Below, in pieces: positions 24,256-33,341 of a stretch of 64,000 bases of DNA. The DNA comes from Lacrimispora indolis DSM 755 (GTDB taxonomy: Bacteria; Bacillota; Clostridia; Lachnospirales; Lachnospiraceae): contig NZ_AZUI01000001.1 in assembly GCF_000526995.1 (NCBI RefSeq), positions 5,622,001 through 5,686,000 on the forward strand, given 5' to 3'. The notes below the pieces were generated by a model that ran no database searches, was not told where the DNA came from, and worked only from the letters and a program-made list of their open reading frames with translations. Every line of letters starts with the position of its first letter. The first letter of the stretch is position 1. The translations under genes and the position numbers were made by a program.

Positions 24256-25659
24256 ATGAAACAGTTTATGGACAAAGACTTTTTACTGTCTACCGATTCA
24301 GCCAAGGCACTTTATCACACCTATGGGGAGAACATGCCCATCATAGACTACCACTGCCATATCAATCCCCAGGAGATCTATGAAGACCGCAAATTTGATA
24401 CCATCACCCAGGTATGGCTGGGAGGCGACCATTATAAATGGCGCCAGATGCGCTCCTGCGGCGTGGATGAAAGATATATTACCGGAGATGCTTCTGACCG
24501 CGAGAAATTCCAGAAGTGGGCAGAAATCCTGCCAAAGCTGATCGGCAATCCTCTTTATCACTGGAGCCACTTAGAGCTTCAGAGATATTTCGGTTATACC
24601 GGCCATTTAAATGGTAATACCGCGGAAGAGGTATGGAATTTATGCAACGAAAAGCTTCATGAGGATTCCATGAGCGTGCGAAATATCATCAAACAGTCCA
24701 ATGTCAAACTGATCTGCACCACCGACGATCCTGCAGATACGCTGGAATGGCACAAAAAAATCGCTGAGGATCCTTCCTTTGAAGTAAAAGTGCTTCCTGC
24801 CTGGAGGCCTGATAAGGCTATGAACATCGAAAAACCAGATTTTGCCGCCTATATGGCAAAATTATCCGCTGCAAGCGGCGTGGAAATCAAGGATTTCGCT
24901 TCCTTAAAGGCTGCCTTAAAGAACCGTATGGAATTCTTCGCAAGTCAGGGCTGCAACGTATCCGACCATGCTCTTGAATACGTTATGTACGCTCCTGCCG
25001 ATGAAGCGGAGCTTGATGAGATCTTTGCAAAAGGACTTGGCGGCAAGGCCATTTCAAGGGAAGATGAATTAAAATACAAGACTGCTTTCATGCTGTTCGC
25101 TGCAAAAGAATACAACCGCATGGGCTGGGTGATGCAGCTTCATTATGGCTGCAAGCGTGACAATAATGCCATGATGTTTGAACAGATAGGTCCTGACACT
25201 GGTTTTGACTGCATCAACAACTACGCTCCTTCCGCACAGATGGCTGATTTCTTAAATGCACTGAGCGCAACCGATGAGATACCCAAGACTATCATTTACT
25301 CCTTAAACCCCAATGACAACGCCTCCATAGGAACCATCCTGGGCTGTTTCCAGAGCAAATTCCCCGGGAAGATCCAGCAGGGCTCCGCATGGTGGTTCAA
25401 TGATCATAAGGCCGGCATGACCGAGCAGATGACCTCTCTGGCAAACTTGGGAAGCCTTGGTAACTTCATCGGAATGCTTACCGATTCCAGAAGCTTCTTA
25501 TCTTATACAAGACACGAATACTTCCGCAGGATCCTCTGCGAGCTGATCGGCGGCTGGGTGGAAAACGGAGAATATCCGGATGACCAGGAAGCCCTGAAAG
25601 AAATCATTGAGGGAATTTCCTTTAACAATGCTGTAAGGTATTTCAATTTTGAAATTTAA
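24256..25659 (+). CDS. uxaC: Glucuronate isomerase (uronate isomerase)
   Basis: Interconverts D-glucuronate with fructuronate and D-galacturonate with tagaturonate in the cytoplasm. It has 467 residues, the usual family size. Metal-binding DYHCHINPQEI (about 32-42) lies at the start of the amidohydrolase-type barrel. Other conserved stretches are CTTDDPADTLEWH, WVMQLHYGCKRDNN and LTDSRSFLSYTRHEYFRR near the C-terminus. An AAGGAGG site precedes the ATG. It is co-transcribed with the LacI-type regulator. Its products feed UxuB and UxuA, encoded at 58-61 kb in this window. Confidence 0.96.
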   Translation: MKQFMDKDFLLSTDSAKALYHTYGENMPIIDYHCHINPQEIYEDRKFDTITQVWLGGDHYKWRQMRSCGVDERYITGDASDREKFQKWAEILPKLIGNPLYHWSHLELQRYFGYTGHLNGNTAEEVWNLCNEKLHEDSMSVRNIIKQSNVKLICTTDDPADTLEWHKKIAEDPSFEVKVLPAWRPDKAMNIEKPDFAAYMAKLSAASGVEIKDFASLKAALKNRMEFFASQGCNVSDHALEYVMYAPADEAELDEIFAKGLGGKAISREDELKYKTAFMLFAAKEYNRMGWVMQLHYGCKRDNNAMMFEQIGPDTGFDCINNYAPSAQMADFLNALSATDEIPKTIIYSLNPNDNASIGTILGCFQSKFPGKIQQGSAWWFNDHKAGMTEQMTSLANLGSLGNFIGMLTDSRSFLSYTRHEYFRRILCELIGGWVENGEYPDDQEALKEIIEGISFNNAVRYFNFEI

Positions 25660-25719
25660 TTAAAAACTGCAGATATGAAGTCATGATTCCAATCTATGTA
25701 ATTGTATGGCTCAAAATAA

Positions 25720-25764
25720 ATAATGCGCATGGAAAGGGGCTTAAAGCCTTTTCCATGCGCATCT
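25720..25764 (+). terminator. Hairpin after uxaC
   Basis: Long inverted repeat ATGCGCATGGAAAGG ... CCTTTTCCATGCGCAT followed by the short T-rich stretch CTTTA. A likely terminator, though the T tract is weak. Confidence 0.65.
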
Positions 25765-25828
25765 TTATGCCGCTTCATGGAGCAATAAACTCAGCCCAGC
25801 TGACGGCATTAAGTAATACCTCAAGCAA

Positions 25829-25871
25829 AAAAGGAGCCGGTCCTTTTTAAAAGACCGAACTCCTTTTTATT
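25829..25871. terminator. Terminator of the rnf operon (bidirectional)
   Basis: Arms AAAAAGGAG-CGGTC and GACCG-CTCCTTTTT form a hairpin with A/T tracts on both sides, immediately after the rnfB stop on the minus strand. Confidence 0.8.
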
Positions 25872-26660
25872 TTACTGAATCACCTTTACAGGACATTTTG
25901 CCGCGCATTTTCCGCAGTTGGTACATTTCTCATAATCGATGATTGCAACATTATTATCCATGTGAATGGCGTCGAACTCACATTGCTTTGTACACAGCGT
26001 ACAAGCGATACAGCCTACCTCACATTTTGCCTTCACGTCTTTGCCCCTGTCATGGGAATTACATTGAACCAGATGCTTTGCCTTATAGGGAACCAGGTCG
26101 ATCAGCTTGCTTGGACAGGCAGAAACACATTTGCCGCAGGCTACGCACTTCTCCTTATCCACCACTGCCACACCATTAACCACATGTATGGCGTCAAACT
26201 CACAGGCCTTCACACAGGAGCCGTATCCCATGCAGCCATAGACACAGGCTTTTTCTCCGGAACCAGGCACCACCGAGATCATCCGGCAGTCGTCAATTCC
26301 GTAATAATTGTACTGGACCTTTGTCTTATCACAGGTTCCCTTGCATTTTACAAAGGCGACCTTCTTATCCAAAGAACCGGCCTCAATTCCCATGATCCTG
26401 CCGATCCTTTCTGCTACCGCTGCACCGCCCACAGGACAGGCAGCAACATCTGCCTGACCTGCGGCAATGGCCTTGGCCAGAGCGTCACAGCCTGCATATC
26501 CGCAGCCGCCGCAGTTGTTTCCCGGAAGCTCATTACGGACAAGAATCTCTTTTTCATCTACTTCTACTTTAAACTTTTCGCTGGCAATCCCTAAGAACAC
26601 ACCGATCAAAATACCGATGACGCCCACAATAGCTGCCGCTAATATGATACCTGTTACCAT
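25872..26660 (-). CDS. rnfB: Rnf complex iron-sulfur subunit RnfB
   Basis: Ferredoxin-accepting subunit of the ion-pumping ferredoxin:NAD oxidoreductase. It has 262 residues. One N-terminal membrane helix (about 3-27) is followed by the four-Cys cluster motif NNCGGCGYAGCDALAKA (about 49-65) with a later Cys in ACPVGG. Further CX2CX2CX3CP ferredoxin sites follow (CVACGKCVSACPSKLID, CIACTLCTKQCEFDAIH, CTNCGKCAAKCPVKVIQ). It is the last gene of rnfCDGEAB. The cluster count seen is consistent with clostridial RnfB. Confidence 0.95.
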   Translation of the reverse strand: MVTGIILAAAIVGVIGILIGVFLGIASEKFKVEVDEKEILVRNELPGNNCGGCGYAGCDALAKAIAAGQADVAACPVGGAAVAERIGRIMGIEAGSLDKKVAFVKCKGTCDKTKVQYNYYGIDDCRMISVVPGSGEKACVYGCMGYGSCVKACEFDAIHVVNGVAVVDKEKCVACGKCVSACPSKLIDLVPYKAKHLVQCNSHDRGKDVKAKCEVGCIACTLCTKQCEFDAIHMDNNVAIIDYEKCTNCGKCAAKCPVKVIQ

Positions 26661-26675
26661 TCTTTCGTCTCCTCC

Positions 26676-27254
26676 TTATTTGATTAATCCGGAAAATCCG
26701 AAAAATGCGATTGCCATCAGGCCGGAGGTAATCAGGACAATTGGGGACCCCTTAAAAGAATGGGGAACGTCATTGTATTCGATTCTCTCACGGACACCCG
26801 CCAGCATAACAATGGCAATGGTAAAGCCTACGGAAATACCCACACCGTTGACAACACTTTCCAGAATGTTATATCCCTTCTGCACGTTGGTTAAGGCCAC
26901 GCCCAAAACTGCACAGTTGGTGGTGATCAAAGGAAGATACACTCCCAGCGCCTCATAAAGAGCAGGCATTGATTTCTTTAAAAACATTTCTACAAACTGC
27001 ACCAGAGCCGCAATGACCAGGATGAACACGATGGTCTGTAAAAACTCCAGATGAAGTCCTACCAGGATTCCCTTATAAATCACGCTGGTAGCAAATGCTG
27101 CAATGGTAATTACGAAAATAACGGCTGCGCCCATACCGGCAGAGGTCTTCACATTTTTGGAAACACCAAGGAATGGACAAAGGCCGAGAAACTGGCTGAG
27201 CACTACGTTGTTGACCAATGCGGAGCCAATGGCAATCAATAACAATTCTTTCAT
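26676..27254 (-). CDS. rnfA: Rnf complex membrane subunit RnfA
   Basis: Integral membrane subunit of 192 residues with six hydrophobic helices. It opens with NVVLSQFLGLCPFLGVSKN, where the conserved Cys belongs to the intramembrane iron-sulfur site shared with RnfE; the second conserved segment is LPLITTNCAVLGVAL. Its homology to RnfE is visible in those two segments. It is located 12 bp after rnfE and 15 bp before rnfB. It contributes to ion translocation across the cytoplasmic membrane. Confidence 0.95.
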   Translation of the reverse strand: MKELLLIAIGSALVNNVVLSQFLGLCPFLGVSKNVKTSAGMGAAVIFVITIAAFATSVIYKGILVGLHLEFLQTIVFILVIAALVQFVEMFLKKSMPALYEALGVYLPLITTNCAVLGVALTNVQKGYNILESVVNGVGISVGFTIAIVMLAGVRERIEYNDVPHSFKGSPIVLITSGLMAIAFFGFSGLIK

Positions 27255-27266
27255 CTACCCATCCTC

Positions 27267-28061
27267 CTATTCATCTTTCCTGGAAGCCGCCGCTTTTGCT
27301 TCTGCTTCCTTTTTTGCTGCCTGTGCCTTCTTTGCTGCCAGGGCCTCCTCTTCCATCTGCTTCTTTCTGGCCTGAAGAACCTCATGATTGGACATGCAGG
27401 AGGAACCGGTGCAAGCAGCACAGTTGCCGCCGCAGGCTAATTCAGAATTAGAAGAAGAACCGTTGGTTGCGGAAGGCGCTTTAAACTTGTTCTGAAGGGC
27501 TGTTAAAATAGACAGCACAAAGAACGCGCCTGGAGCCAGGACAAAAATGGAAATATGGAAATCTTCCGGAATGATGGTATATCCGAATATTGCGCCGGAG
27601 CCTAAGAGCTCACGGACAAGGCCGATGCAGGTAAGGGCAACGGTAAAGCCAAGCCCCATACCGATTCCGTCAAAGGTGGATTCCATCACGCCGTTCTTGG
27701 AAGCATAGGACTCTGCCCGGCCTAAAATAATACAGTTTACCACGATCAGAGGGATATAAATACCAAGGGCAGAATACAGACTTGGTACATAGGCCTCTAA
27801 AAGAAGCTGCACGATCGTAACCAGGGTCGCAACGACAACGATATAAGCCGGAATCCTCACCCGGTCCGGGATAATCTTACGAAGGGCAGAAATAAGCATA
27901 TTGGAAAATAAAAGCACCACGGTCGTGGAAAGCCCCATGCCCACCCCGTTCACCGCTGACGTGGTAACAGCCAGAGTCGGACACATGCCAAGCATCAGGA
28001 TGAAGGTCGGGTTCTCTTTTACAATACCGTTAAATAAACGTTCTACACATTTGTTGTTCAT
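27267..28061 (-). CDS. rnfE: Rnf complex membrane subunit RnfE with Cys-rich charged tail
   Basis: Membrane subunit of 264 residues. The N-terminal about 195 residues are the normal RnfE with six helices, including NPTFILMLGMCPTLAVT and YIPLIVVNCIILGRAE with the two conserved Cys. The rest is an added cytoplasmic tail: a Ser/Asn-rich linker, CGGNCAACTGSSC (210-222, four Cys), then a 40-residue Lys/Glu/Ala helix. The tail could bind metal or a cluster. I do not recall it in classical RnfE proteins, but cannot say how common it is in relatives. It is in frame and intact. Confidence 0.93.
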   Translation of the reverse strand: MNNKCVERLFNGIVKENPTFILMLGMCPTLAVTTSAVNGVGMGLSTTVVLLFSNMLISALRKIIPDRVRIPAYIVVVATLVTIVQLLLEAYVPSLYSALGIYIPLIVVNCIILGRAESYASKNGVMESTFDGIGMGLGFTVALTCIGLVRELLGSGAIFGYTIIPEDFHISIFVLAPGAFFVLSILTALQNKFKAPSATNGSSSNSELACGGNCAACTGSSCMSNHEVLQARKKQMEEEALAAKKAQAAKKEAEAKAAASRKDE

Positions 28062-28072
28062 CTTCCCACCTC

Positions 28073-28708
28073 CTACCGGTCAATACTGTGATGCACGTAA
28101 TACAATGCGGCATTGACTGCATTGGTTACTGCGCTTGATGTAATGGTAGCTCCACTGATGGCATTGATCTCGCCGTCACCGGCATTGCCGGATTTTGTTA
28201 CGGTAAGAGATTCCTGATTCTTTCCTGCATACTGATCCTTAAACGCCGGTTCCTTGGCCTTTAAGCCCAGTCCCGGAGTATCGCTGATGGCCAGAAACTC
28301 AATGCCGTTAATGGCTCCGTCTTCTTTAATGCCCACGGAGATCTGCACCACACCGCTGTAGCTGTCATCAGAATGGGAAGTAATTACATATCCCATAACG
28401 GTCCCGCTTCCGTCCACTGCCCGAAGAGCATTGTCCACGGCTGCCTTTCCAAAGTTCTGGGAAAGCAGTTCTGCGTTACAGACTTCCACGGCTGCCTTCA
28501 TTTCATCATCCGATATAAAATCAGCTGCTTCCGGAAATACCTTTTTATACGCCGCCTGATTCGCGGCCTCCGTTGCCTTTGCAATAGGTTCCTTTGTGAT
28601 CTGATAAGCGCCGCCCAGCAAAAAGCCGGAAATCAGGGTGATTAAAAATAAAATCACTGCATCTTTCATAAATCCGCCGTTTTTCATCTTACTTCCCCTC
28701 CTTTCCAA
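28073..28708 (-). CDS. rnfG: Rnf complex flavoprotein subunit RnfG
   Basis: Subunit of 211 residues with an N-terminal membrane anchor (about 12-33) and an extracellular FMN-binding domain. The flavinylation motif SGAT in INAISGATITSSAVTNAVN carries the Thr that takes covalent FMN. Its start overlaps the rnfD stop by about 20 bp. MKNGGFMKD at codon 8 is an alternative start. It passes electrons within the membrane complex. Confidence 0.93.
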   Translation of the reverse strand: MERRGSKMKNGGFMKDAVILFLITLISGFLLGGAYQITKEPIAKATEAANQAAYKKVFPEAADFISDDEMKAAVEVCNAELLSQNFGKAAVDNALRAVDGSGTVMGYVITSHSDDSYSGVVQISVGIKEDGAINGIEFLAISDTPGLGLKAKEPAFKDQYAGKNQESLTVTKSGNAGDGEINAISGATITSSAVTNAVNAALYYVHHSIDR

Positions 28709-29612
28709 ATGCTACCGGAAGAGAGATCTTCTCGATCAAAGGCACCAGAATGTTGGCGATGATGATGGCATAGGAAACACCTTCCGCAGACCCGCCGAAC
28801 AAACGGAATAATCCGGTGAGCACGCCTAAAAGAACGCCGAAAATAATCTGTCCCCTTGGGGTGATGGGGCTTGTCACATAATCGGTAGCCATGAAGAAAG
28901 CACCGAAGATAAGACCGCCGCCGCATATATGAGTCAGCACGTACGTAAGATCATGACGGCCGAAAACAAAGACAAATGCAGCTACAGTGATGATATAAGC
29001 AGCCGGAATCCGGATGGAAATTACCTTTCTGAATAAAAGGTAGGCTGCGCCAATGAGCAGGGCGATCACAGACACCTCGCCAATGGTTCCCGAAATCTTT
29101 CCAATGAACATGGCCGTTAAGTCAACTGCCTCTCCTGCCTTTAATGAAGCAAGAGGAGTGGGGCCTGCAACCGCATCATTGTATGTAAATGTGGTCATCT
29201 TTCCTGCAAACGAAATGAGCAGGAAACATCTGGCCGCCAAAGCCGGGTTCATGAAGTTCTGTCCAAGACCGCCATAGAGCTGCTTCACCACGATGACGGC
29301 GAATACGCCTCCCAGAAACGGGATCCATAAAGGTATGGCAGGGGGCATGTTAAGGCCCAGGATCATTCCTGTCACCAGGGCGCTTCCGTCACTTACTGTA
29401 ACAGGTTTTCCCATAAGGGATTCAAATAAATATTCACTGAGAACACAGGACAATACGCTGACCAGCAAAATCAGCGCTGCTTTATATCCAAACTGATATA
29501 CACCATACGCAGACGCAGGAATCATGGCAATGGCAACATCCAGCATAATATTCTGTGTTGTGACCTGATCCCTTGCATGAGGCGATGATGATACGTTTAA
29601 CAATTTACTCAT
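28689..29612 (-). CDS. rnfD: Rnf complex membrane flavoprotein subunit RnfD
   Basis: Polytopic membrane protein of 307 residues. About nine hydrophobic segments are visible. The segment NDAVAGPTPLAS (around residue 150) is where the covalently flavinylated Thr of RnfD/NqrB proteins lies. GGLGQNFMNPALAARCFLL is another family signature. The gene lies 11 bp after rnfC and overlaps rnfG. It acts in electron transfer coupled to sodium or proton export. Confidence 0.93.
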   Translation of the reverse strand: MSKLLNVSSSPHARDQVTTQNIMLDVAIAMIPASAYGVYQFGYKAALILLVSVLSCVLSEYLFESLMGKPVTVSDGSALVTGMILGLNMPPAIPLWIPFLGGVFAVIVVKQLYGGLGQNFMNPALAARCFLLISFAGKMTTFTYNDAVAGPTPLASLKAGEAVDLTAMFIGKISGTIGEVSVIALLIGAAYLLFRKVISIRIPAAYIITVAAFVFVFGRHDLTYVLTHICGGGLIFGAFFMATDYVTSPITPRGQIIFGVLLGVLTGLFRLFGGSAEGVSYAIIIANILVPLIEKISLPVAFGKEGK

Positions 29613-29623
29613 GCTTCCTCCTC

Positions 29624-30946
29624 CTACGCTTTCTTTCTGCTTGCCGCAACTTCTTTGCGCATCTCTTTAAATGCCTGGGTAAGAGGCCTTCTGGCAGGGC
29701 AGATATATGCACAGCAGCCGCATTCGCAGCATTCCATGCCGTTTAATTTTATAAAACGCTCCATGTCCGACCGTTCCGCAGCTTCCATTATCATCTGTGG
29801 AACAATATTGCCAGGGCACACCTTTACGCATCTTCCGCAGCGGATACAGGCGCTGGGCGCATTTTCCGCCACCTCATCCTTTGTCATGCAGGTAAGGGCG
29901 GAGGAAGTCTTTGTAACGGGAATATTTAAATTAAACAGAGCCTGCCCCATCATCGGGCCACCGGAAATCACCTTTGCAGCTTCTGTCTTAAAACCTCCGG
30001 AAGCCTCTAAAAGCTCGGTATAGCTGGTCCCGATCCTTGCATTATAGTTCTGGGGATTTGCCACGGCATCTCCTGTCACCGTAATGATGCGGCGGATCAG
30101 AGGAATGTTCTTTGCAACAGCATTATATATAGAAATAACCGTATCCACATTGTCTACCATGCAGCCAACATCTGCAGGAAGCATGGTGGAATTGATCTTT
30201 CTTCCTGTCACAGCATAGATCAGGGTACGCTCCCCTCCCTGTGGATATTTCGTCTGTAAAGGACAGACGGTAATCCTTGGCTCATCCTTTACAAGCTCTG
30301 TCATCAGCTTGATGGCTTCCGGCTTGTTGCTTTCAATAGCAATGACTCCCTTTGCATTGTCAAAGAGCTGAAGGATTATATTAAGCCCTTTTATGATACT
30401 CTCCGGCTCTTCCAACATCATCCGGTAATCGGAAGTTAAATACGGTTCACACTCCGCACCGTTTACGATAATCGTATCAATCTTTGATTCATCTTTTGGC
30501 GTCAGCTTCACATGACTGGGGAATCCTGCACCTCCAAGCCCTACTACACCTGCTTCTTTTACCAGGTTTCTGATCTCTTCCTTTGATAAAGTCTTAGGAT
30601 CACGTTCTTTTCCAAAGCCTTCTACCGTCTGATACTTCCCGTCGTTTTCAATTATAACGGACAGGACCATAGAGCCATTAGCAACCAGTCTTGGTTCAAT
30701 GGTTTTTACGGTACCTGAAACGGAGCTGATCACGCAGGCTGAAATAAAGCCCCCCGGCTCCCCGATTTTCTGTCCAACCAGCACCTGATCACCTGCCGCC
30801 ACCAAAGGTTTCGCCGGTGCCCCGATATGCTGGGACATTGGGAACACCATCTCGCCTTTTGGCTGCAACACTTGTACAGGTTTATTTTCCGACAATTCTT
30901 TTCCCTCGTAAGGATGAATGCCGCCTTTAAATGTAGCCAGACCCAT
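29624..30946 (-). CDS. rnfC: Rnf complex NADH-binding subunit RnfC
   Basis: Peripheral subunit of 440 residues that exchanges electrons with NAD. The N-terminal barrel-like region starts FKGGIHPYEGKE. The NADH/FMN site is VGLGGAGFPSHVKL (about 135-148), with VNGAECEPYLTSDYRMM. Two C-terminal ferredoxin motifs follow, CIRCGRCVKVCPGNIVP and CCECGCCAYICPARRPL. It is the first gene of rnfCDGEAB, preceded by AGAGGG and a strong promoter. The operon order matches clostridial Rnf complexes. Confidence 0.95.
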   Translation of the reverse strand: MGLATFKGGIHPYEGKELSENKPVQVLQPKGEMVFPMSQHIGAPAKPLVAAGDQVLVGQKIGEPGGFISACVISSVSGTVKTIEPRLVANGSMVLSVIIENDGKYQTVEGFGKERDPKTLSKEEIRNLVKEAGVVGLGGAGFPSHVKLTPKDESKIDTIIVNGAECEPYLTSDYRMMLEEPESIIKGLNIILQLFDNAKGVIAIESNKPEAIKLMTELVKDEPRITVCPLQTKYPQGGERTLIYAVTGRKINSTMLPADVGCMVDNVDTVISIYNAVAKNIPLIRRIITVTGDAVANPQNYNARIGTSYTELLEASGGFKTEAAKVISGGPMMGQALFNLNIPVTKTSSALTCMTKDEVAENAPSACIRCGRCVKVCPGNIVPQMIMEAAERSDMERFIKLNGMECCECGCCAYICPARRPLTQAFKEMRKEVAASRKKA

Positions 30947-31016
30947 TTAACTAACCCTCTTTCTATACATTTCTTTGTCTCTCCCGGCAAAATTTCAGCA
31001 TTTTGCCTCCTGAGAC

Positions 31017-31045
31017 AGTATAACATAATTCGCAAATCGAAACAA
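31017..31045 (-). promoter_or_regulatory. Promoter of the rnf operon
   Basis: Minus strand: TTGTTT (31045-31040), 17-base spacer, TATACT (31022-31017), about 70 bp before rnfC. Confidence 0.75.
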
Positions 31046-31370
31046 TGCATAATTACATATTGTATACTGTGTTTTATATACAACTCTTTTCATTTATCAG
31101 GAGCAAAACCTCGTTTTAGACCCTTTTATTGTGTTAAATAAATGACGATTCTCAAAAAAAGTGAGCCTTTTATGTTTTCATAGAAATACAATCAATCCGG
31201 TTCTTTTTTTGTTAATCCTCATAATCTCCCTTTTTATGACAGTGTATTTGAATTTATACACTATACTTTGTGAAATTTTTGTTAAATTTTCGTTTTTATA
31301 AAAGTTTTTCATGGGTTTTAATGGATGAATTTTATCACTTACGCCCTTTATTTATTAGAATTTTTAATAA
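31046..31370. other. AT-rich intergenic stretch without recognised gene
   Basis: No convincing reading frame lies between the rnf promoter and the exporter terminator. A small inverted repeat, AGTGTAT/ATACACT (31241-31262), is present, but I see no other structure. Confidence 0.5.
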
Positions 31371-31434
31371 ATAAAAAAGGAACATTGGGAAACGGAATCA
31401 CAAGTGACTGCATGGCTGCCGTTTTCTCCAATGC
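31371..31434 (-). terminator. Terminator of the ABC exporter operon
   Basis: Minus strand stem CATTGGAGAAAACGG/CCGTTTCCCAATG with a long loop, followed by CCTTTTTTA. Confidence 0.8.
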
Positions 31435-31466
31435 TCCCAAATGGGAATGCAGGGTGTGGCCTTTGG

Positions 31467-33341
31467 TTAATCCAGTTCCACTGCCCCGGTATAAAGCTGA
31501 TAATATCTGCCCTTTTGGTCTAAAAGATCCTCATGGTCTCCCCGTTCAATGATCTCACCGTTTTCCAATACCATGATGGCATTGGAATTGCGCACCGTAG
31601 ACAGCCGGTGAGCGATGACAAATGTGGTCCGGTCCGCCATGAGGCGGTCCATGCCCCGTTCAATGTGCTTTTCCGTTCTGGTATCCACGGAGCTGGTAGC
31701 TTCATCAAGGATCAGGATCGGCGCTTTTGAAATAGCTGCTCTGGCAATGTTTAAAAGCTGTCTCTGCCCCTGGCTTAAATTAGCCCCGTCGCCCTCCAGA
31801 ACGGTATCAAAGCCGGCGGGCAGTCTCATGATAAAGGAATAAGCGGAAGCTGTCTTTGCGGCCTGGATCACCTCTTCATCCGTTGCATCAAGTCTTCCGT
31901 AACGGATGTTCTCCATTACAGTCCCTGTAAACAGATGGGTATCCTGAAGGACCATGGCAATGTTATGCCGGAGATTCTCCCGCTTGATATGGCGGATATC
32001 CACTCCGTCAATGGTGATCTCACCGCCCTGAATGTCATAAAAACGGTTTAAAAGATTTGTAATCGTGGTTTTTCCTGCGCCTGTGGAGCCTACAAAGGCA
32101 ATCTTCTGCCCAGGCTTTGCATAAAGGCTTAAATCCTTTAAGATCACCTTATCAGGATCATAACCAAAGGTCACATGCTTCAGTTCTACATATCCGCTCA
32201 TAGGCTCCAGCTCTGCCGCATCTTCGTCATCTGCCTGCTCCGGCTCCTCATCCATAATGGAAAATACCCGTTCCGCACCGGCAAGGGCGGAGAAAACATT
32301 GCTCACCTGCATGGACATTTCGTTGATGGGCCGTCCAAACTGCCTTGAAAAGGTTAAAAATACGGTCAGCCCGCCCACATCAAAGCCCCGGAGCACACAG
32401 AGCAGTCCTCCGATGCATGCGGTCAGGATGTAGTTTAACTGGCTTAAATTCCCCATAACCGGCATCATTACGCCTCCGAAAAACTGCGCATGGATCATAT
32501 TGTTCCTTAAATCCTCATTGAGGATCTCAAACTCTTCTTCTGCCACATCTTCATGACAGAATACCTTTACCACCTTCTGGCCGCTGATGATTTCTTCAAT
32601 ATATCCGTTCACAGCGCCCAAAGAGCTTTGCTGGGCGGAGAAGAATTTCTGGCTTTTTGAAGCCACAAAGCCGCCCACCTTCATCATCACAGGTATCATG
32701 ATTATGGTCACCAGAGTCAGCCAGATGTTCGTGTAGATCATGAGTACAAGAGTGCCTATGATGCTTAAAGCACCGGTAAAAAGCTGGATCAGGGTATTGC
32801 TTAACATCTGGCCGATGGTATCCACATCGTTGCTGAACCGGCTCATGAGATCTCCGGTGTTATTTGTATCATAAAACCGCACCGGCAGAGTCTGGATCTT
32901 TTTAAACAGGTCATCCCTTATTTCCTGCAGGGCGTTTTGTGCCACCGTCAGCATGATCCTGGACTGGGCATAGTTGGCGATCACCCCAATAAAATAAACG
33001 CTTCCCATGGCCATAAGACCTTTTGCAAGTCCTGAAACACTTCCCCTTCCTCCGCCGGAAGGGGCTATATACTGATTGATGATGGGACGCAGCATGTAAG
33101 AGCCGGCCAGCATGGCAATGGTGCCGATGATGACACAGAAAAGCGCCGCTCCCATGAAAAACTTGTATTTGTTTAAATAAGACATCAGCCGACGGATCGT
33201 TGCCTTGGCATTTTTCGGAATGCCGCCCTTTACCTGCCGGTTTCCTCCGGGCCCTCCCATTGCTCCCTGGCTCTTGACGGGCAGAGAAGTCCGGCCGTAA
33301 CGCTTTTTCAGGCTGTCTATTTTTTTCCGCTTATCCATCAT
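31467..33341 (-). CDS. ABC exporter half-transporter, membrane domain fused to ATPase (624 aa)
   Basis: Multidrug or lipid-type exporter subunit. After a basic, Gly-rich N-terminal extension of about 50 residues, six membrane helices span about 55-340. The ATPase follows with Walker A GSTGAGKTTITNLLNRFYD, signature LSQGQRQLLNIARAA, Walker B ILILDEATSSVD and the switch His in VIAHRLSTVRNS. Its start overlaps the stop of the partner half-transporter gene by 4 bp (ATGA), so the two form a heterodimer. The exported compound is unknown. It is controlled by the MarR-type gene upstream. Confidence 0.94.
   Translation of the reverse strand: MMDKRKKIDSLKKRYGRTSLPVKSQGAMGGPGGNRQVKGGIPKNAKATIRRLMSYLNKYKFFMGAALFCVIIGTIAMLAGSYMLRPIINQYIAPSGGGRGSVSGLAKGLMAMGSVYFIGVIANYAQSRIMLTVAQNALQEIRDDLFKKIQTLPVRFYDTNNTGDLMSRFSNDVDTIGQMLSNTLIQLFTGALSIIGTLVLMIYTNIWLTLVTIIMIPVMMKVGGFVASKSQKFFSAQQSSLGAVNGYIEEIISGQKVVKVFCHEDVAEEEFEILNEDLRNNMIHAQFFGGVMMPVMGNLSQLNYILTACIGGLLCVLRGFDVGGLTVFLTFSRQFGRPINEMSMQVSNVFSALAGAERVFSIMDEEPEQADDEDAAELEPMSGYVELKHVTFGYDPDKVILKDLSLYAKPGQKIAFVGSTGAGKTTITNLLNRFYDIQGGEITIDGVDIRHIKRENLRHNIAMVLQDTHLFTGTVMENIRYGRLDATDEEVIQAAKTASAYSFIMRLPAGFDTVLEGDGANLSQGQRQLLNIARAAISKAPILILDEATSSVDTRTEKHIERGMDRLMADRTTFVIAHRLSTVRNSNAIMVLENGEIIERGDHEDLLDQKGRYYQLYTGAVELD

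Noticed and set aside
27315..27390. Frameshift or assembly error as the source of the RnfE tail
   Set aside because: The tail continues in the same frame with ordered Cys spacing and a regular charged helix, and the next gene starts at normal spacing.
31241..31262. Inverted repeat AGTGTAT/ATACACT
   Set aside because: Short and AT-rich, without a nearby promoter or matching copy; expected by chance in such sequence.
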